Of a stretch of 64,000 bases of DNA, positions 26,885-36,670 are shown one piece after another. The notes below the pieces were generated by a model that made no database searches, was not told the DNA's origin, and saw nothing but the letters and a program-made list of their open reading frames with translations. Position numbers and translations under genes: made by a program. How positions within the stretch are numbered: the first letter of the stretch is position 1; every line of letters begins with the position of its first letter. The DNA comes from Robiginitalea sediminis (lineage in GTDB: Bacteria; Bacteroidota; Bacteroidia; Flavobacteriales; Flavobacteriaceae). Where the stretch lies: NCBI RefSeq assembly GCF_002198115.1, contig NZ_NGNR01000001.1, positions 812,296 to 876,295 on the forward strand. The letters are read 5' to 3'.

Positions 26885-29800
26885 TTAATACGTAATAAAA
26901 TTAATGTTCAGGACACTCTGGTTATAAGCGTGGAGTTGGTCCAGGTATGCCAGCCGGATTTCGTATCCGTTCTCCAGGGACTGTATGTATTGGAAATAGT
27001 CGATTTCCCCATTTTGGAAACTCATTTCTGCGGCGCGCAGAATGGCTTCCGCCAGGGCGTTGCCTTCGTTTTCGTAATAGGCCAAGGCCTCCTGCTGCCG
27101 TTCCAGCTCCACCTGTAGCTGTGCCAGTCGTGAACGCAATTGCAGGGCATAGTCGTTGCGCTCTTCGGACAGGGCCTGCACAGTTAAGCGGGCCGTCCGG
27201 ATCCTCGAGGCCTGGGCCCCGAAAAGCAAGGGGATTTTCAGGCCGAAACTAAAGCCCTCCAGGTTGCCTTCTATGGCGGAGTTGGTTCCATAGAAGTACT
27301 CGGCGCTGAGGTCTGGCAAAAGGCTGTTGACCTCTGCGCTTCGTGCCGCCTGGCTTGCGCCGATTCGGCTATCGTACAGGCGCATTTCAGGCGTGGAGGC
27401 CAGTTCGGGGGGCATTGGGGTAAACCGAACAGGGTCTGCCGGGGTAAGCTGCAGTGCGCTGTCTGCCTGTATCAGGTGTTGCAGCCGGGTTTCCAGCTGG
27501 GAAACCAGTGTGATTGAGGCTTCGAGCTGCAGGCGTACCTGGCGTTGTTTGGAACGCGCGGTGACCTTCTCCAGGTAGTTGGTTGCCCCGAGATCGAAGC
27601 GGCGGTCTGCCGCATTTGCAAATTGTATGTACAAGCTATCCAGGCGTTTATAAATGAGCGTTTTGGCCGAGGCAGTCAGATAGGAACTGTACGCGAGGCT
27701 CACCTGGTAATGCAATTCCCGGCGCTGGGCATCGTATTGGCTTTTGGCCCCTTCTGCCTGATAGCGGAGGTTCCGCCTGCGGGCCGCATAGACTGTGGGG
27801 AAGGCAATTTCCTGTCGGACCCCGTACACATCCAACGGAAGGTCTGCGGCCAGGTTATTCTGGTCCCGTCCAAAAAACAACTCGGTTTTGCCAAAATCCA
27901 ATGCGGTTCCCTTGAAGGCCTCAGCGGTTTCCCACCGGAGGCGGGCGGCCTCCAGGCCGGTATTATTCTGGTCTGCCAGTTCCAGCAACTGCTCCAGCCC
28001 CTGAGGTTGCTGGGCTCCTGCACCGAAGGTTCCCCCAAGGAGCAGCAGCAGGGTAAGGGCTTGTGTTCTCCGTTTTTTCAACAATTGTTTGTGGTGCCCG
28101 CCTCCTGTACCGAACAAGGTGTAGAGCACCGGCAGGACCACCAGGGTAAGCAGGGTAGCGCTTACCAGCCCGCCGATGACCACAGTGGCCAGGGGTCGCT
28201 GCACCTCTGCCCCGGCACTCGATGAAATGGCCATGGGCAGGAAACCCAGTGCTGCCGCCGCGGCCGTGAGGAGGACGGCACGAAGGCGGTCCGAGGCTCC
28301 CTGAAGGACCAGGGCATCAAGGTCTTTTTGGCCTTCTTTACGGAGTTCCTTAAAATGCTCTACCATGACGATCCCGTTGAGCACGGCAATCCCGAAAAGG
28401 GCGATAAAACCAACCCCTGCCGAGATGGAAAACGGCATCCCCCGCACCCAGAGCATGAGGACACCTCCAACGGCAGCCAGGGGGATGGCCGAGAAAACCA
28501 TAAGGGCTTCCCGCAAGGACCCAAAGGCAAAATACAGCAGCACAAATATGAGCATCAGGGCTATGGGGACGGCGATTTTAAGACGCTCCTTGGCGCTCTG
28601 TAAGTTCTCGAACTGCCCGCCATAGGTCACGGTATACCCGGGAGGGAAATTTACTTGTTCCCCGATCAGCCTTTGGATATCATCTACCACCGATTGCAGG
28701 TCCCGGTCGCGCACATTGATGCCTACCACGATCCGCCTCCGGGTATCGTCCCGGGAAATCTTGGCAGCGCCCTCCTGGTAGGTCACCTCCGCAACTTCCC
28801 CCAGCGGGACCTTGCCACCACCGGGTAAATCGAGGTAGAGCTGACGCAGGTCTTCCAGACGGGTGCGCTGGCTCTGGTCCAGGCGGATGGCCAGGTCAAA
28901 GCGCCGTTCCCCCTCAAAAACCTGCCCTACCGTGCGCCCTGCATAGGCCAGGGAAATCATGTCGTTGATGTCCTGGATGTGCAGGCCGTAGCGCGCAATC
29001 CGGGTGCGGTTATAAGCTACATTCACCTGGGGCAGGCCCTCTACCTTTTCGACAGTGATGTCCGCAGCACCCGGCACGTTTTCGGCTAGGGCCCGGATTT
29101 CTTCCCCTTTCCGGGCCAGGACGCCCAGGTCCTCCCCGAAAACCTTGATGGCGATATCGGCCCGGACCCCGGTAATGAGCTCATTAAACCGCATCTCTAT
29201 GGGCTGGGTAAACTCCACTTCCATGCCGGGAATAACTGATAAGGCTTCCTTAAACCGGTTAGCCAGCCCGTCCTTGGTCTGGGCTGAAACCCATTCGGAC
29301 CGGGGCTTCAGGGTAATGATCACGTCGCTCTCCTCCATACTCATAGGGTCTGTGGGGACTTCTGCAGCCCCAATCCGCGTCACTACCTGGTCTACTTCCG
29401 GGAAGCTCTCGATCAGGATCCGTTCGATCCGGGTAGTGGTTTCAATGGTCTCTGCCAGGCTGGTACCCGTTTTCAGGACCGGTTGTATCACAAAATCCCC
29501 CTCGTCCAGGGTGGGGATGAATTCCCCTCCCATCCGGGAAAACAGGAAAACAGCCCCCAGCAGGAACGCCGCGGCCAGCCCCAGGACGGTCCGTTTATGG
29601 CCCAGGGCCCAGGTAATGGTAGGCCGGTACAGCGCGTTGATCCGGCGTACCAGTCGAAGGGCAAAGTTGTTGTCCGGGTTTTTGACGGGCCTAAGAACCA
29701 TGGAAGCCATTACAGGGACATAGGTAAAGCACAGCACCATGGCTCCCAACAGGGCAAAACTAAAGGCCAGGGCCATGGGGCGGAACATTTTGCCCTCTAC

Positions 29801-31216
29801 CCCCGTCAGGGCCAGGATGGGAATAAAAACAATCAGGATTATGAGCTGGCCGAAGATGGCACTATTCATCATTTTGACCGCGCCCTTCTTGGTGATGTCG
29901 TCGCGCATGGCCCTGAACTCGGAAGGGGACAGGTGGTCCTGCCCCTGCATCCTGACCGAAATCTGGTAGGCGATGAATTCCACAATAATCACTGCCCCAT
30001 CGATGATAATACCGAAATCGATGGCCCCGAGGCTCATCAGGTTGGCGTCTACCCCAAAGAGGTACATCAGGGACAGGCCCATCAGCAGGGAGAGCGGGAT
30101 CACGGAAGCCACCACCAGGCCCGAGCGCAGGTTGCCCAGTAATAAGACCACCACAAAAATCACGATCAGACACCCCAGCAGCAGGTTTTCCTTTATGGTA
30201 TCAGTAGTGCGGCTTATCAGTTCGCTCCTGTCCAGGAAGGCGTTGATATAAACCCCTTCCGGAAGGGTTTGGGAAATGGCGGCAACCCGCTCTTGTACCG
30301 CCCCGATGACTTCATTGGAGCTCGCCCCTTTGAGCATCATAACCTGCCCCAGGACTTTTTCCCCTTCCCCATTCCCGGTGATGGCCCCGAAACGGGTGGC
30401 GCTCCCGAAGCCCACTTCCGCCACATCGCGCACAAACACGGGTAACCCGTCAACGTCCTTTACCACCGTATTGCGGATGTCCTCCAGGTTCCCCACAAGG
30501 CCCTCGCCCCGTATAAAGTAGGCCTGGTTCACCTTTTCGATATAGCCGCCCCCGGCCACGCTGTTATTGCGTTCCAGGGCCGTAATCAGGTCGCCCACCG
30601 TAACGTCCATGGCGGTTAGGCGGTCTGTGCGGACAGCCACCTCGTATTGCTTCAGGTACCCGCCCCAGGTATTGACTTCCACCACCCCGGGGATACCCGA
30701 TAGCTGGCGTTTTACGATCCAGTCCTGGATGGTCCTCAGGTCCGTGGTGGTATACCGGTCCTCATACCCGGGTTTCACATCGAGGATATACTGGTAGATT
30801 TCCCCCAGGCCGGTGCTGATAGGGCCCATTTTTGGGGTGCCAAACCCTTCAGGGATCTGTTCTTTGGCAGCTTCGATTTTTTCGGCAATCAGCTGCCGGG
30901 GCAGGTAGGTGCCCAGGTCGTCCTCAAAAACAATGGTAACCACCGAGAGCCCGAATTTCGAGATGGATCGGATTTCGGTAACCCCTGGCAGGTTGGCCAT
31001 CTCCAGTTCCACAGGGTAGGTAATAAACCGCTCCATATCCTGGGTGGAGAGGTTGCGGGAGGTGGTAATAACCTGTACCTGGTTGTTGGTCACGTCGGGT
31101 ACGGCCCCTATGGAGATCCGCGTGAGGGAATACAGGCCAAACAGAACCAACCCCATTGTAAAGAGGAGGATCATGAATTTGTTCCGCAGGCTGAAATGGA
31201 TAATATGTTGAAGCAT
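26885..31216 (-). CDS. CusA/CzcA heavy-metal RND pump fused to a TolC-like channel
   Basis: At 1,443 residues it is about 400 longer than CusA. Residues 1 to ~1030 are a heavy-metal-efflux RND pump with 12 helices and the TM4 proton-relay motif D400-F-G-III-D406. A hydrophobic stretch near 1040-1055 (ALTLLLLLGGTFGAGAQ) reads like a signal peptide. The remaining ~390 residues are an outer-membrane-factor domain with long amphipathic helices (ELADQNNTGLEAARLRWETA and similar). It exports metal cations, probably Cu, Zn or Co, by proton antiport. Inner and outer components in one chain are unusual, but there is no frameshift: the frame is continuous. Confidence 0.88.
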   Translation of the reverse strand: MLQHIIHFSLRNKFMILLFTMGLVLFGLYSLTRISIGAVPDVTNNQVQVITTSRNLSTQDMERFITYPVELEMANLPGVTEIRSISKFGLSVVTIVFEDDLGTYLPRQLIAEKIEAAKEQIPEGFGTPKMGPISTGLGEIYQYILDVKPGYEDRYTTTDLRTIQDWIVKRQLSGIPGVVEVNTWGGYLKQYEVAVRTDRLTAMDVTVGDLITALERNNSVAGGGYIEKVNQAYFIRGEGLVGNLEDIRNTVVKDVDGLPVFVRDVAEVGFGSATRFGAITGNGEGEKVLGQVMMLKGASSNEVIGAVQERVAAISQTLPEGVYINAFLDRSELISRTTDTIKENLLLGCLIVIFVVVLLLGNLRSGLVVASVIPLSLLMGLSLMYLFGVDANLMSLGAIDFGIIIDGAVIIVEFIAYQISVRMQGQDHLSPSEFRAMRDDITKKGAVKMMNSAIFGQLIILIVFIPILALTGVEGKMFRPMALAFSFALLGAMVLCFTYVPVMASMVLRPVKNPDNNFALRLVRRINALYRPTITWALGHKRTVLGLAAAFLLGAVFLFSRMGGEFIPTLDEGDFVIQPVLKTGTSLAETIETTTRIERILIESFPEVDQVVTRIGAAEVPTDPMSMEESDVIITLKPRSEWVSAQTKDGLANRFKEALSVIPGMEVEFTQPIEMRFNELITGVRADIAIKVFGEDLGVLARKGEEIRALAENVPGAADITVEKVEGLPQVNVAYNRTRIARYGLHIQDINDMISLAYAGRTVGQVFEGERRFDLAIRLDQSQRTRLEDLRQLYLDLPGGGKVPLGEVAEVTYQEGAAKISRDDTRRRIVVGINVRDRDLQSVVDDIQRLIGEQVNFPPGYTVTYGGQFENLQSAKERLKIAVPIALMLIFVLLYFAFGSLREALMVFSAIPLAAVGGVLMLWVRGMPFSISAGVGFIALFGIAVLNGIVMVEHFKELRKEGQKDLDALVLQGASDRLRAVLLTAAAAALGFLPMAISSSAGAEVQRPLATVVIGGLVSATLLTLVVLPVLYTLFGTGGGHHKQLLKKRRTQALTLLLLLGGTFGAGAQQPQGLEQLLELADQNNTGLEAARLRWETAEAFKGTALDFGKTELFFGRDQNNLAADLPLDVYGVRQEIAFPTVYAARRRNLRYQAEGAKSQYDAQRRELHYQVSLAYSSYLTASAKTLIYKRLDSLYIQFANAADRRFDLGATNYLEKVTARSKQRQVRLQLEASITLVSQLETRLQHLIQADSALQLTPADPVRFTPMPPELASTPEMRLYDSRIGASQAARSAEVNSLLPDLSAEYFYGTNSAIEGNLEGFSFGLKIPLLFGAQASRIRTARLTVQALSEERNDYALQLRSRLAQLQVELERQQEALAYYENEGNALAEAILRAAEMSFQNGEIDYFQYIQSLENGYEIRLAYLDQLHAYNQSVLNINFITY

Positions 31217-31296
31217 AAATGCTGGGTGTCAATAGGTAATACCCCGGAGCCCTGGGTAGGCTGCCGAGTTCAAAAAAAGGCGAGCAAGGAGTAAGG

Positions 31297-31698
31297 CTAC
31301 GCCTGTCTGGGTGGCTGAAAGACCCCTGGGGTGAAGGCTGCAGAGCCGGAAAGGAGATAGTGGAAGTTCCGGTCGTTGTTGCGCGTGCTTTCCTGGGAGG
31401 TTTGCAGCTCAAGGTCGAGGTGCTTTACCAGGAACACAGGGGATATACATAGTTGCAGGTGTTGCTGGAAGGGTAGCCTTTCGTGTTGTTCGCGCTCCTC
31501 CTGGTGGTTCTGGTTGTGGTCTTCTTTCAGGTCACCATAATGTTTGGAAATGAAGGTCACCAGGTTGTCCCCGAATTGTTCCTTGTGGTAACGGGCGTGC
31601 TCCAGCAAATCGTCCAATTGCGCCAGGTCCTGAAAACTCAGGTGCAGGCTTTGCAGCAGGAGCAGAGCAGAGAGCACTATGGAACAGGCACGCAGCAT
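31297..31698 (-). CDS. His/Glu-rich exported protein of metal-efflux operon
   Basis: This 133-residue protein has a signal peptide (about 1-20, IVLSALLLLQSLHL). The helical mature part is rich in His, Glu and Gln (HARYHKEQFG, ISKHYGDLKEDHNQNHQEER, EQHERLPFQQHLQL). I do not recognise a named domain, but it lies 80 bp upstream of the RND pump on the same strand. A periplasmic metal chaperone or sensor is the natural guess. The C-terminus ends FTPGVFQPPRQA. Confidence 0.65.
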   Translation of the reverse strand: MLRACSIVLSALLLLQSLHLSFQDLAQLDDLLEHARYHKEQFGDNLVTFISKHYGDLKEDHNQNHQEEREQHERLPFQQHLQLCISPVFLVKHLDLELQTSQESTRNNDRNFHYLLSGSAAFTPGVFQPPRQA

Positions 31699-31849
31699 AA
31701 CAAGCTTAAAGGTAATGATTTTGCCTTTAAGTGCGCAGACAACACCTACAGACGATCCTTAGACGTGGAATTCCGCCATGGGTTTAATGCGCTGTTTCCG
31801 GATATGGGTGCATTTTGTACCTTTCTGGTGTAACCAACCCTGTATAAAA

Positions 31850-33451
31850 ATGAAAACCCGTTTCCCCCTGATGGCAGCCGTGCTGGTCTTTGCCCTTGCC
31901 CTGCCCTCCGGAATCTGCGCCCAACAGGCATATGCCAAATCCAGTATCCGAAAACAAAAAGCCCGGGCTTCGGAGGCTGTGGCCAAGCGCCACAAGCAAA
32001 CCCAGGTGATGATCGACAAGGTCTTCAGCTTTGCTGAGCTGGGCTTCCATGAAAAGGAATCTTCTGCCTACCTGACCCAAATCCTGGAGGAAGCGGGCTT
32101 TGAGGTCACCTACGGTATTTCCGGAATCCCAACGGCCTGGCTGGCCAGGTGGTCCAGGGGCGAAGGCCCGGTGATTGCCCTGGGAAGCGATGTGGATTGC
32201 ATCCCCAAGGCTTCCCAGTACCCCGGGGTGGCCTACCACAAACCCATCGTGGAGGGGGCGCCCGGCCATGGGGAGGGACATAACTCGGGATTGCCCCTAC
32301 TGGTAACAGCCGCCTTGTCGGTTCAGGAAATCATGGAAAGCGAGAACATTGGGGGTACCCTGGTGTTGTGGCCGGGTATCGCCGAGGAATTGCTGGGCTC
32401 CAAGGCCTGGTTTGTCCGGGATGGGTATTTTGAGGATATAGACATGTGTATTTTCACCCATGTGAGCAGCAACCTGTCGGTTTCCTGGGGGCAGGCCAGG
32501 GGAACGGGCCTTATTTCGGTGGAGTACGGTTTTAGTGGGGAAGCGGCCCATTCGGCCGGTGCCCCCTGGCGGGGCCGTAGCGCCCTGGATGCTGCAGAGC
32601 TGATGAATATCGGCTGGAACTACAAGCGCGAACACCTGCATCCGCTCAAAAGGTCCCATTCCATCTTCACCGACGCCGGGGACCAGCCCAATGTGGTACC
32701 TTCCGAGGCAGCCATCTGGTTTTACCTCAGGGATGTCACCTACGAGGGGATTATGGAAATGTATGAAGACGCCAACCACATTGCAGAGGGGGCCGCGCTG
32801 ATGACCGATACGCAAATGCACTCCCGCGTGCTGGGGGCTGCCTGGCCGCGGCACTTCAACAAGGTGATTGCCGAAACCATGTACGAGAATATCAAAGCGG
32901 TGGGCCTGCCCCAGTGGTCCGATGCCGACCAGCAGCTCGCCCGGGCTGTTCAGAAAGAAGTCGGTTCCCGAGACACCTCCGGCCTGGCTACCGAGCTTTC
33001 GGAACTCGGCCTTCCGGTAGAGCAGCCGGTTAGCGGCGGCTCGGATGATATCGGGGATGTGAGCTGGACCGTGCCAACGGTAACCCTGCGTTTCCCGTCC
33101 AACATCCCGGGCCTGCAGGGGCACCATTGGTCCAATGCCATTGCCATGGCTACCCCCATTGCCCACAAGGGTGCCACGGCCGGGGCCAAGGTAGTGGCCA
33201 TGACGGTGCTGGATTTCCTGATGCAACCCCAGCTGGTGGCCCAGGCCAAAGACTACTTCGAGAATGTCCAGAAAAAGGAGACCACCTACCGCCCCATGAT
33301 CTCGGAATCGGATCCGCCCCCGGTGGAACTCAACACCACCATAATGGAAACCTACCGGCCACAGCTGGAGCCGTTTTATTTTGACGAATCCCGGTACGAT
33401 ACCTATCTGGAGCAGCTGGGGGTGGAATACCCCACGCTGAAGCAGGAATAG
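31850..33451 (+). CDS. M20-family metallo-amidohydrolase, exported
   Basis: ATG 31850 gives 533 residues with a signal peptide (to about 24, GICAQ). The frame opens at 31778, but the extra residues are not signal-like. It resembles AbgB/aminobenzoyl-glutamate hydrolases: IALGSDVDCIPK, GHGEGHNSGLP, PGIAEELLGSKAW and SGEAAHSAGAPWRGRSALDA. Metal ligands sit in D-x-D and H-x-E-x-H, and the dimerisation domain follows. It should cleave N-acyl amino-acid amides in the periplasm. It stands as a single gene. Confidence 0.82.
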   Translation: MKTRFPLMAAVLVFALALPSGICAQQAYAKSSIRKQKARASEAVAKRHKQTQVMIDKVFSFAELGFHEKESSAYLTQILEEAGFEVTYGISGIPTAWLARWSRGEGPVIALGSDVDCIPKASQYPGVAYHKPIVEGAPGHGEGHNSGLPLLVTAALSVQEIMESENIGGTLVLWPGIAEELLGSKAWFVRDGYFEDIDMCIFTHVSSNLSVSWGQARGTGLISVEYGFSGEAAHSAGAPWRGRSALDAAELMNIGWNYKREHLHPLKRSHSIFTDAGDQPNVVPSEAAIWFYLRDVTYEGIMEMYEDANHIAEGAALMTDTQMHSRVLGAAWPRHFNKVIAETMYENIKAVGLPQWSDADQQLARAVQKEVGSRDTSGLATELSELGLPVEQPVSGGSDDIGDVSWTVPTVTLRFPSNIPGLQGHHWSNAIAMATPIAHKGATAGAKVVAMTVLDFLMQPQLVAQAKDYFENVQKKETTYRPMISESDPPPVELNTTIMETYRPQLEPFYFDESRYDTYLEQLGVEYPTLKQE

Positions 33452-33493
33452 GGGATTGCCAGAGTGGTTCTGCTTTAGGAGATAAAAAAGGAC

Positions 33494-33988
33494 TTATCCG
33501 AGGGTCAGGGTCATCAGGTAATCGTCCATGATAAAGCCGTCCCCGATGTCCGTAATGGTCCCGGGGCCCTGTTCAAAACCCATTCGCAGATAGGCCCGGA
33601 TAGACTCGGTATTGTCCTTGTTTACGGTAAGGGCAATATGCGAGCAGCCCCAGGCAGCTGCCCGGGCCCGGACAAAATCCATGGCATGCCTGCCAAGGCC
33701 CTTGCCCCGGAATTCCTGGGCCACGTAGATTTTACTCAGGAATAAATGGCCCTCCCGTTTTTCAAAGGCCAGGTAACCCGCGGGCTCTCCATCAGCGCGG
33801 ACCAGGTAATACCCCATGCCTCCGGCCACCTGCGCTGCAATGGCCGGTACGCTTTGGTATTTTTCCAGCATGTAATCTACCTGGGGTTTCCCGATGATGG
33901 GGATGTAGTGTTCCCGCCAGATCCGGTCTGCCAGCCGGGCAATGGTTTGGAAGGCAACATTATCCTGCGCCGGTTCAATCTGAATCAT
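33494..33988 (-). CDS. GNAT family N-acetyltransferase
   Basis: This 164-residue protein has the acetyl-CoA pyrophosphate loop RGKGLG at 94-99 and a complete motif A (LSKIYVAQEFRGKGLGRHAMDF). Motif B is SIRAYLRMGFEQG. The layout resembles diamine or small-molecule acetyltransferases of the PaiA type (VDYMLEKYQS), but the substrate cannot be fixed. It is transcribed alone on the minus strand, divergent from the DUF1080 gene. Confidence 0.82.
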   Translation of the reverse strand: MIQIEPAQDNVAFQTIARLADRIWREHYIPIIGKPQVDYMLEKYQSVPAIAAQVAGGMGYYLVRADGEPAGYLAFEKREGHLFLSKIYVAQEFRGKGLGRHAMDFVRARAAAWGCSHIALTVNKDNTESIRAYLRMGFEQGPGTITDIGDGFIMDDYLMTLTLG

Positions 33989-34041
33989 GGTAAAGCTGAA
34001 AATGCAACGCCTAAAATACGCATTCGCGGCGGGACGCAGGA

Positions 34042-34072
34042 TTTCGCCCCTTTCAAATATTCCCTACATTTA
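34042..34072 (+). promoter_or_regulatory. Promoter TTTC-N19-TACATTTA
   Basis: TTTC (34042-34045) and TACATTTA (34065-34072) are 19 bp apart, matching the Bacteroidota -33/-7 arrangement, 13 bp before the first possible start of the DUF1080 gene. The short gap favours the later ATG at 34098. Confidence 0.5.
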
Positions 34073-34085
34073 AGCGAAACAAAAA

Positions 34086-35030
34086 ATGTCTGAACTTATG
34101 CGTACTTCCCTTCACCTCTGTTTACTGGCTACTGTTGTTTTAGGGGTAGCCCAAATGACTGCCCAAGGGAACGAACTGCTGGGCCGATGGGACCTGGAAG
34201 TCCAGTATGGGGACCGGTGGTTGCCTTCCTGGCTGGAAGTGGAGCAATCCGGAAACAAGGCCCTTGTGGGTCATTTTGTGAGTATGGCAGGAAGTGCCCG
34301 CCCCATTTCCGAAGTGCACCTCAAAGACGGCCTGTTTTCCTTTTCGATCCCGCCTCAGTGGATAGGGTCCCAATACATGCACCTCACCGGCACGGTCAAT
34401 GGGGATGCGGTGGAAGGAAATATCCTGGACCATATGGGGATGTCGCGTGCCTTCCGCGGCGTTCGTGCCCCCCTGCTGATGCACGAGGAGCCTGCTGCTT
34501 GGACCGAACCCCGCTCCCTGATCCCGGCCTCTGGCCTCGACGGGTGGACCACTACCCCCGGGAGCCAGACCAACCAGTGGGTGGTGGAGGACGGGATCCT
34601 GAAGAGCCCGGCCTCGGGTGCCAACCTTATGACCACCGAGACCTTTATGGACTTTAAGCTTCACATTGAGTTCCGGTATCCGGAGCATTCCAATTCCGGG
34701 GTGTACCTGCGCGGCCGTTATGAGGTGCAGGTAGAGGACAGCCAGGGCAAGGAGCCCAATTCCCATTTCCTGGGAGGGGTATATGGTTTCCTCACCCCCA
34801 ACGAAAATGCGGCCCGGAAGCCTGGGGAATGGCAGGAATACGATATTACCCTGGTAGGCCGGCGGGTAACGGTGGTCGCCAACGGGAAAACCATCATCTA
34901 CAACCAGATCATCCCCGGTATTACAGGGGGCGCGCTGGACAGTAACGAGGCTTCGCCCGGCCCCATCATGCTGCAGGGCGACCACGGCCCGGTGGAGTAC
35001 CGGAACATACGGATTGCGGTTCCGCAATAA
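34086..35030 (+). CDS. DUF1080 (3-keto-disaccharide hydrolase) protein
   Basis: This 314-residue exported protein has a signal peptide ending near MTAQG. ATG 34098 (MRTSLH) is an equally good start. The first ~110 residues form a beta-rich domain. The second part is the DUF1080 jelly roll: DGWTT, WVVEDGILKSP, FKLHIEFRYPEHSNSGVYLRGRYEVQVEDS, and the end YRNIRIAVP. This domain is known to hydrolyse 3-keto-glycosides and to bind sugars. It acts outside the cytoplasm, probably in glycan use. Confidence 0.82.
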   Translation: MSELMRTSLHLCLLATVVLGVAQMTAQGNELLGRWDLEVQYGDRWLPSWLEVEQSGNKALVGHFVSMAGSARPISEVHLKDGLFSFSIPPQWIGSQYMHLTGTVNGDAVEGNILDHMGMSRAFRGVRAPLLMHEEPAAWTEPRSLIPASGLDGWTTTPGSQTNQWVVEDGILKSPASGANLMTTETFMDFKLHIEFRYPEHSNSGVYLRGRYEVQVEDSQGKEPNSHFLGGVYGFLTPNENAARKPGEWQEYDITLVGRRVTVVANGKTIIYNQIIPGITGGALDSNEASPGPIMLQGDHGPVEYRNIRIAVPQ

Positions 35031-35041
35031 GAACCGGATAC

Positions 35042-36550
35042 CTAGTCCGGCTTTCGCTCCAGGGTTTCCCCCAGGAACTCCACGGCCCGGACCTGGCCCT
35101 GCGGGTCCATAAGGAACTGGGCAAACTGTTTCATACGGTAGCGGTTTTCCGGGGTTGTCCGGAAGGTGTCGTAGTGCCAGTGAGTGGCCTGGAAGCGGGC
35201 ATATCCATTGAAATCCAGCAGCAGCCCCTCCCCATCCGGGCGCACCTCCAGGGTGCCCAGCATGGGGTGGGTATACCTCCCGGCATAGGCCGTTAATGGC
35301 AGGGTAGTACGTGTATCGGGAAGCCTTGCCTCTTGTATCTTTCGATCCTGTTCCTGGGCCTGTATCCGCACCCAGCCATAGAGGTTCTGGATTTCGCTGT
35401 TCCAGTCCCGGCTGTCGTCCTGGAAGGCCCACAGGTCCATGGCCTTGTAAAGGATGGCGTGGCGCAGTTCCGCGTGGTCGAGGTTGGCCATGACATACAC
35501 GGCTGTTTTGGCGTGGTGCATGACCCCTGCGATGGCCACCAGCCCGGTTATACTACCGGTGTGGAAATCGAGTTTCTGCCCCCTGTAGTCGTGCTGGAAC
35601 CAGCCAAGGCCATAGGTATGCCATTGGGGCGCGGTAAGCTGACGGGTTGGGTAAAAGTCCCGCTCCGGCACAAAGGCGTGGGGTTTGAACAAATAGTCGA
35701 AGGTTTGGCGGGACAGGAGTTGTTTGCCTTTGTAGGCACCATTGCTGGTAAGCATCTGCAGGTAGTGTTCCACATCTTCCAGGCAGGTGTAGATCATCCC
35801 GGCTGCCCCGATCTGGTCACTTTGGTTGAGGGGCACCGGGTGGATGCTACCATCGAGGTCCTTGTAGTATGGCGTGGCGCAATTCCCGGCGCTCTGTACC
35901 TCCCGGGCCATAGCCACGGTGCGGTCCATCTCCAGGGGGGCGAAGATTTCATCCTGGACAAAGCGGGTCCAGTGTTTTCCGGAAACTGCGTGGACAACCT
36001 CCCCGGCCACCGCGTACATCAGGTTGTTGTACTGGTAGCCGCCCCTTGTGGGGTAGGCTTTTTCGGCCCGGGCGAAACGGGCCAGGGCCTCGGTTGTGGA
36101 AGTGCTGTCTGCAAACCAGATAAGGTCTGCCTGGGAAATACCCAGGTTGTGGGTTAGCAGGTCCTTGATGCGGGCTTCCTCCCTAATGTATGGGTCAGAG
36201 AGTTGGAATTCGGGTAAGTGCCGGTACACCTTGTCCTCCCATTGCAGCTGCCCCCGGTCCACCAGGATTCCCAGGGCCATACAGACCACGGCCTTTGTGG
36301 TGGAGCCCATATTGAAAAGCGTTTGGCGGTCTACAGCAGCCTCGGATCGCAAGTTACTGACCCCGTACGCATTACTAAAGACCACCTCTCCGTCCTGCAC
36401 TACTGCAGTGACCATTCCCGGGATTTTCCAGTCTGCCATGCCTTTGCGGACCATGGCATCGAGGGATTCGCCGGGGTTCTGTGCGCGCAGTGCAGGCAGG
36501 GCAATCAGCAACAGGTGAAATAAACAAAGAAGGTAGCGGGATCGGGCCAT
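35042..36550 (-). CDS. Exported beta-lactamase-fold serine hydrolase
   Basis: ATG 36550 opens a good signal peptide (MARSRYLLCLFHLLLIALPALRAQ is hydrophobic to about residue 24), giving 502 residues. Catalytic motifs are STTK near residue 85 (MGSTTKAV), a YNN or similar second motif in GGYQYNNLMYAVAGE, and HTG in DFHTGSITG. The C-terminal ~100 residues match a DUF3471-like beta domain (YAGRYTHPMLGTLEVRPDG). It is likely an esterase or peptidase. It is divergent from the BNR gene at 36671. Confidence 0.85.
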   Translation of the reverse strand: MARSRYLLCLFHLLLIALPALRAQNPGESLDAMVRKGMADWKIPGMVTAVVQDGEVVFSNAYGVSNLRSEAAVDRQTLFNMGSTTKAVVCMALGILVDRGQLQWEDKVYRHLPEFQLSDPYIREEARIKDLLTHNLGISQADLIWFADSTSTTEALARFARAEKAYPTRGGYQYNNLMYAVAGEVVHAVSGKHWTRFVQDEIFAPLEMDRTVAMAREVQSAGNCATPYYKDLDGSIHPVPLNQSDQIGAAGMIYTCLEDVEHYLQMLTSNGAYKGKQLLSRQTFDYLFKPHAFVPERDFYPTRQLTAPQWHTYGLGWFQHDYRGQKLDFHTGSITGLVAIAGVMHHAKTAVYVMANLDHAELRHAILYKAMDLWAFQDDSRDWNSEIQNLYGWVRIQAQEQDRKIQEARLPDTRTTLPLTAYAGRYTHPMLGTLEVRPDGEGLLLDFNGYARFQATHWHYDTFRTTPENRYRMKQFAQFLMDPQGQVRAVEFLGETLERKPD

Positions 36551-36617
36551 GGCGGGTATTGGTTTTAAGGTTATCCCGTTAAAGTACAAAACCGGGGCGA
36601 ATTTTGTGGCCCGGGGG

Positions 36618-36648
36618 TTTTAATTCCGTTGCCAATCTCCTACATTTA
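36618..36648 (+). promoter_or_regulatory. Promoter TTTT-N19-TACATTTA
   Basis: TTTT (36618-36621) and TACATTTA (36641-36648) have the 19-bp spacing of Bacteroidota promoters and lie 22 bp before the ATG of the second BNR gene. Confidence 0.5.
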
Positions 36649-36670
36649 GCAGATGATATAAATCCAACCC

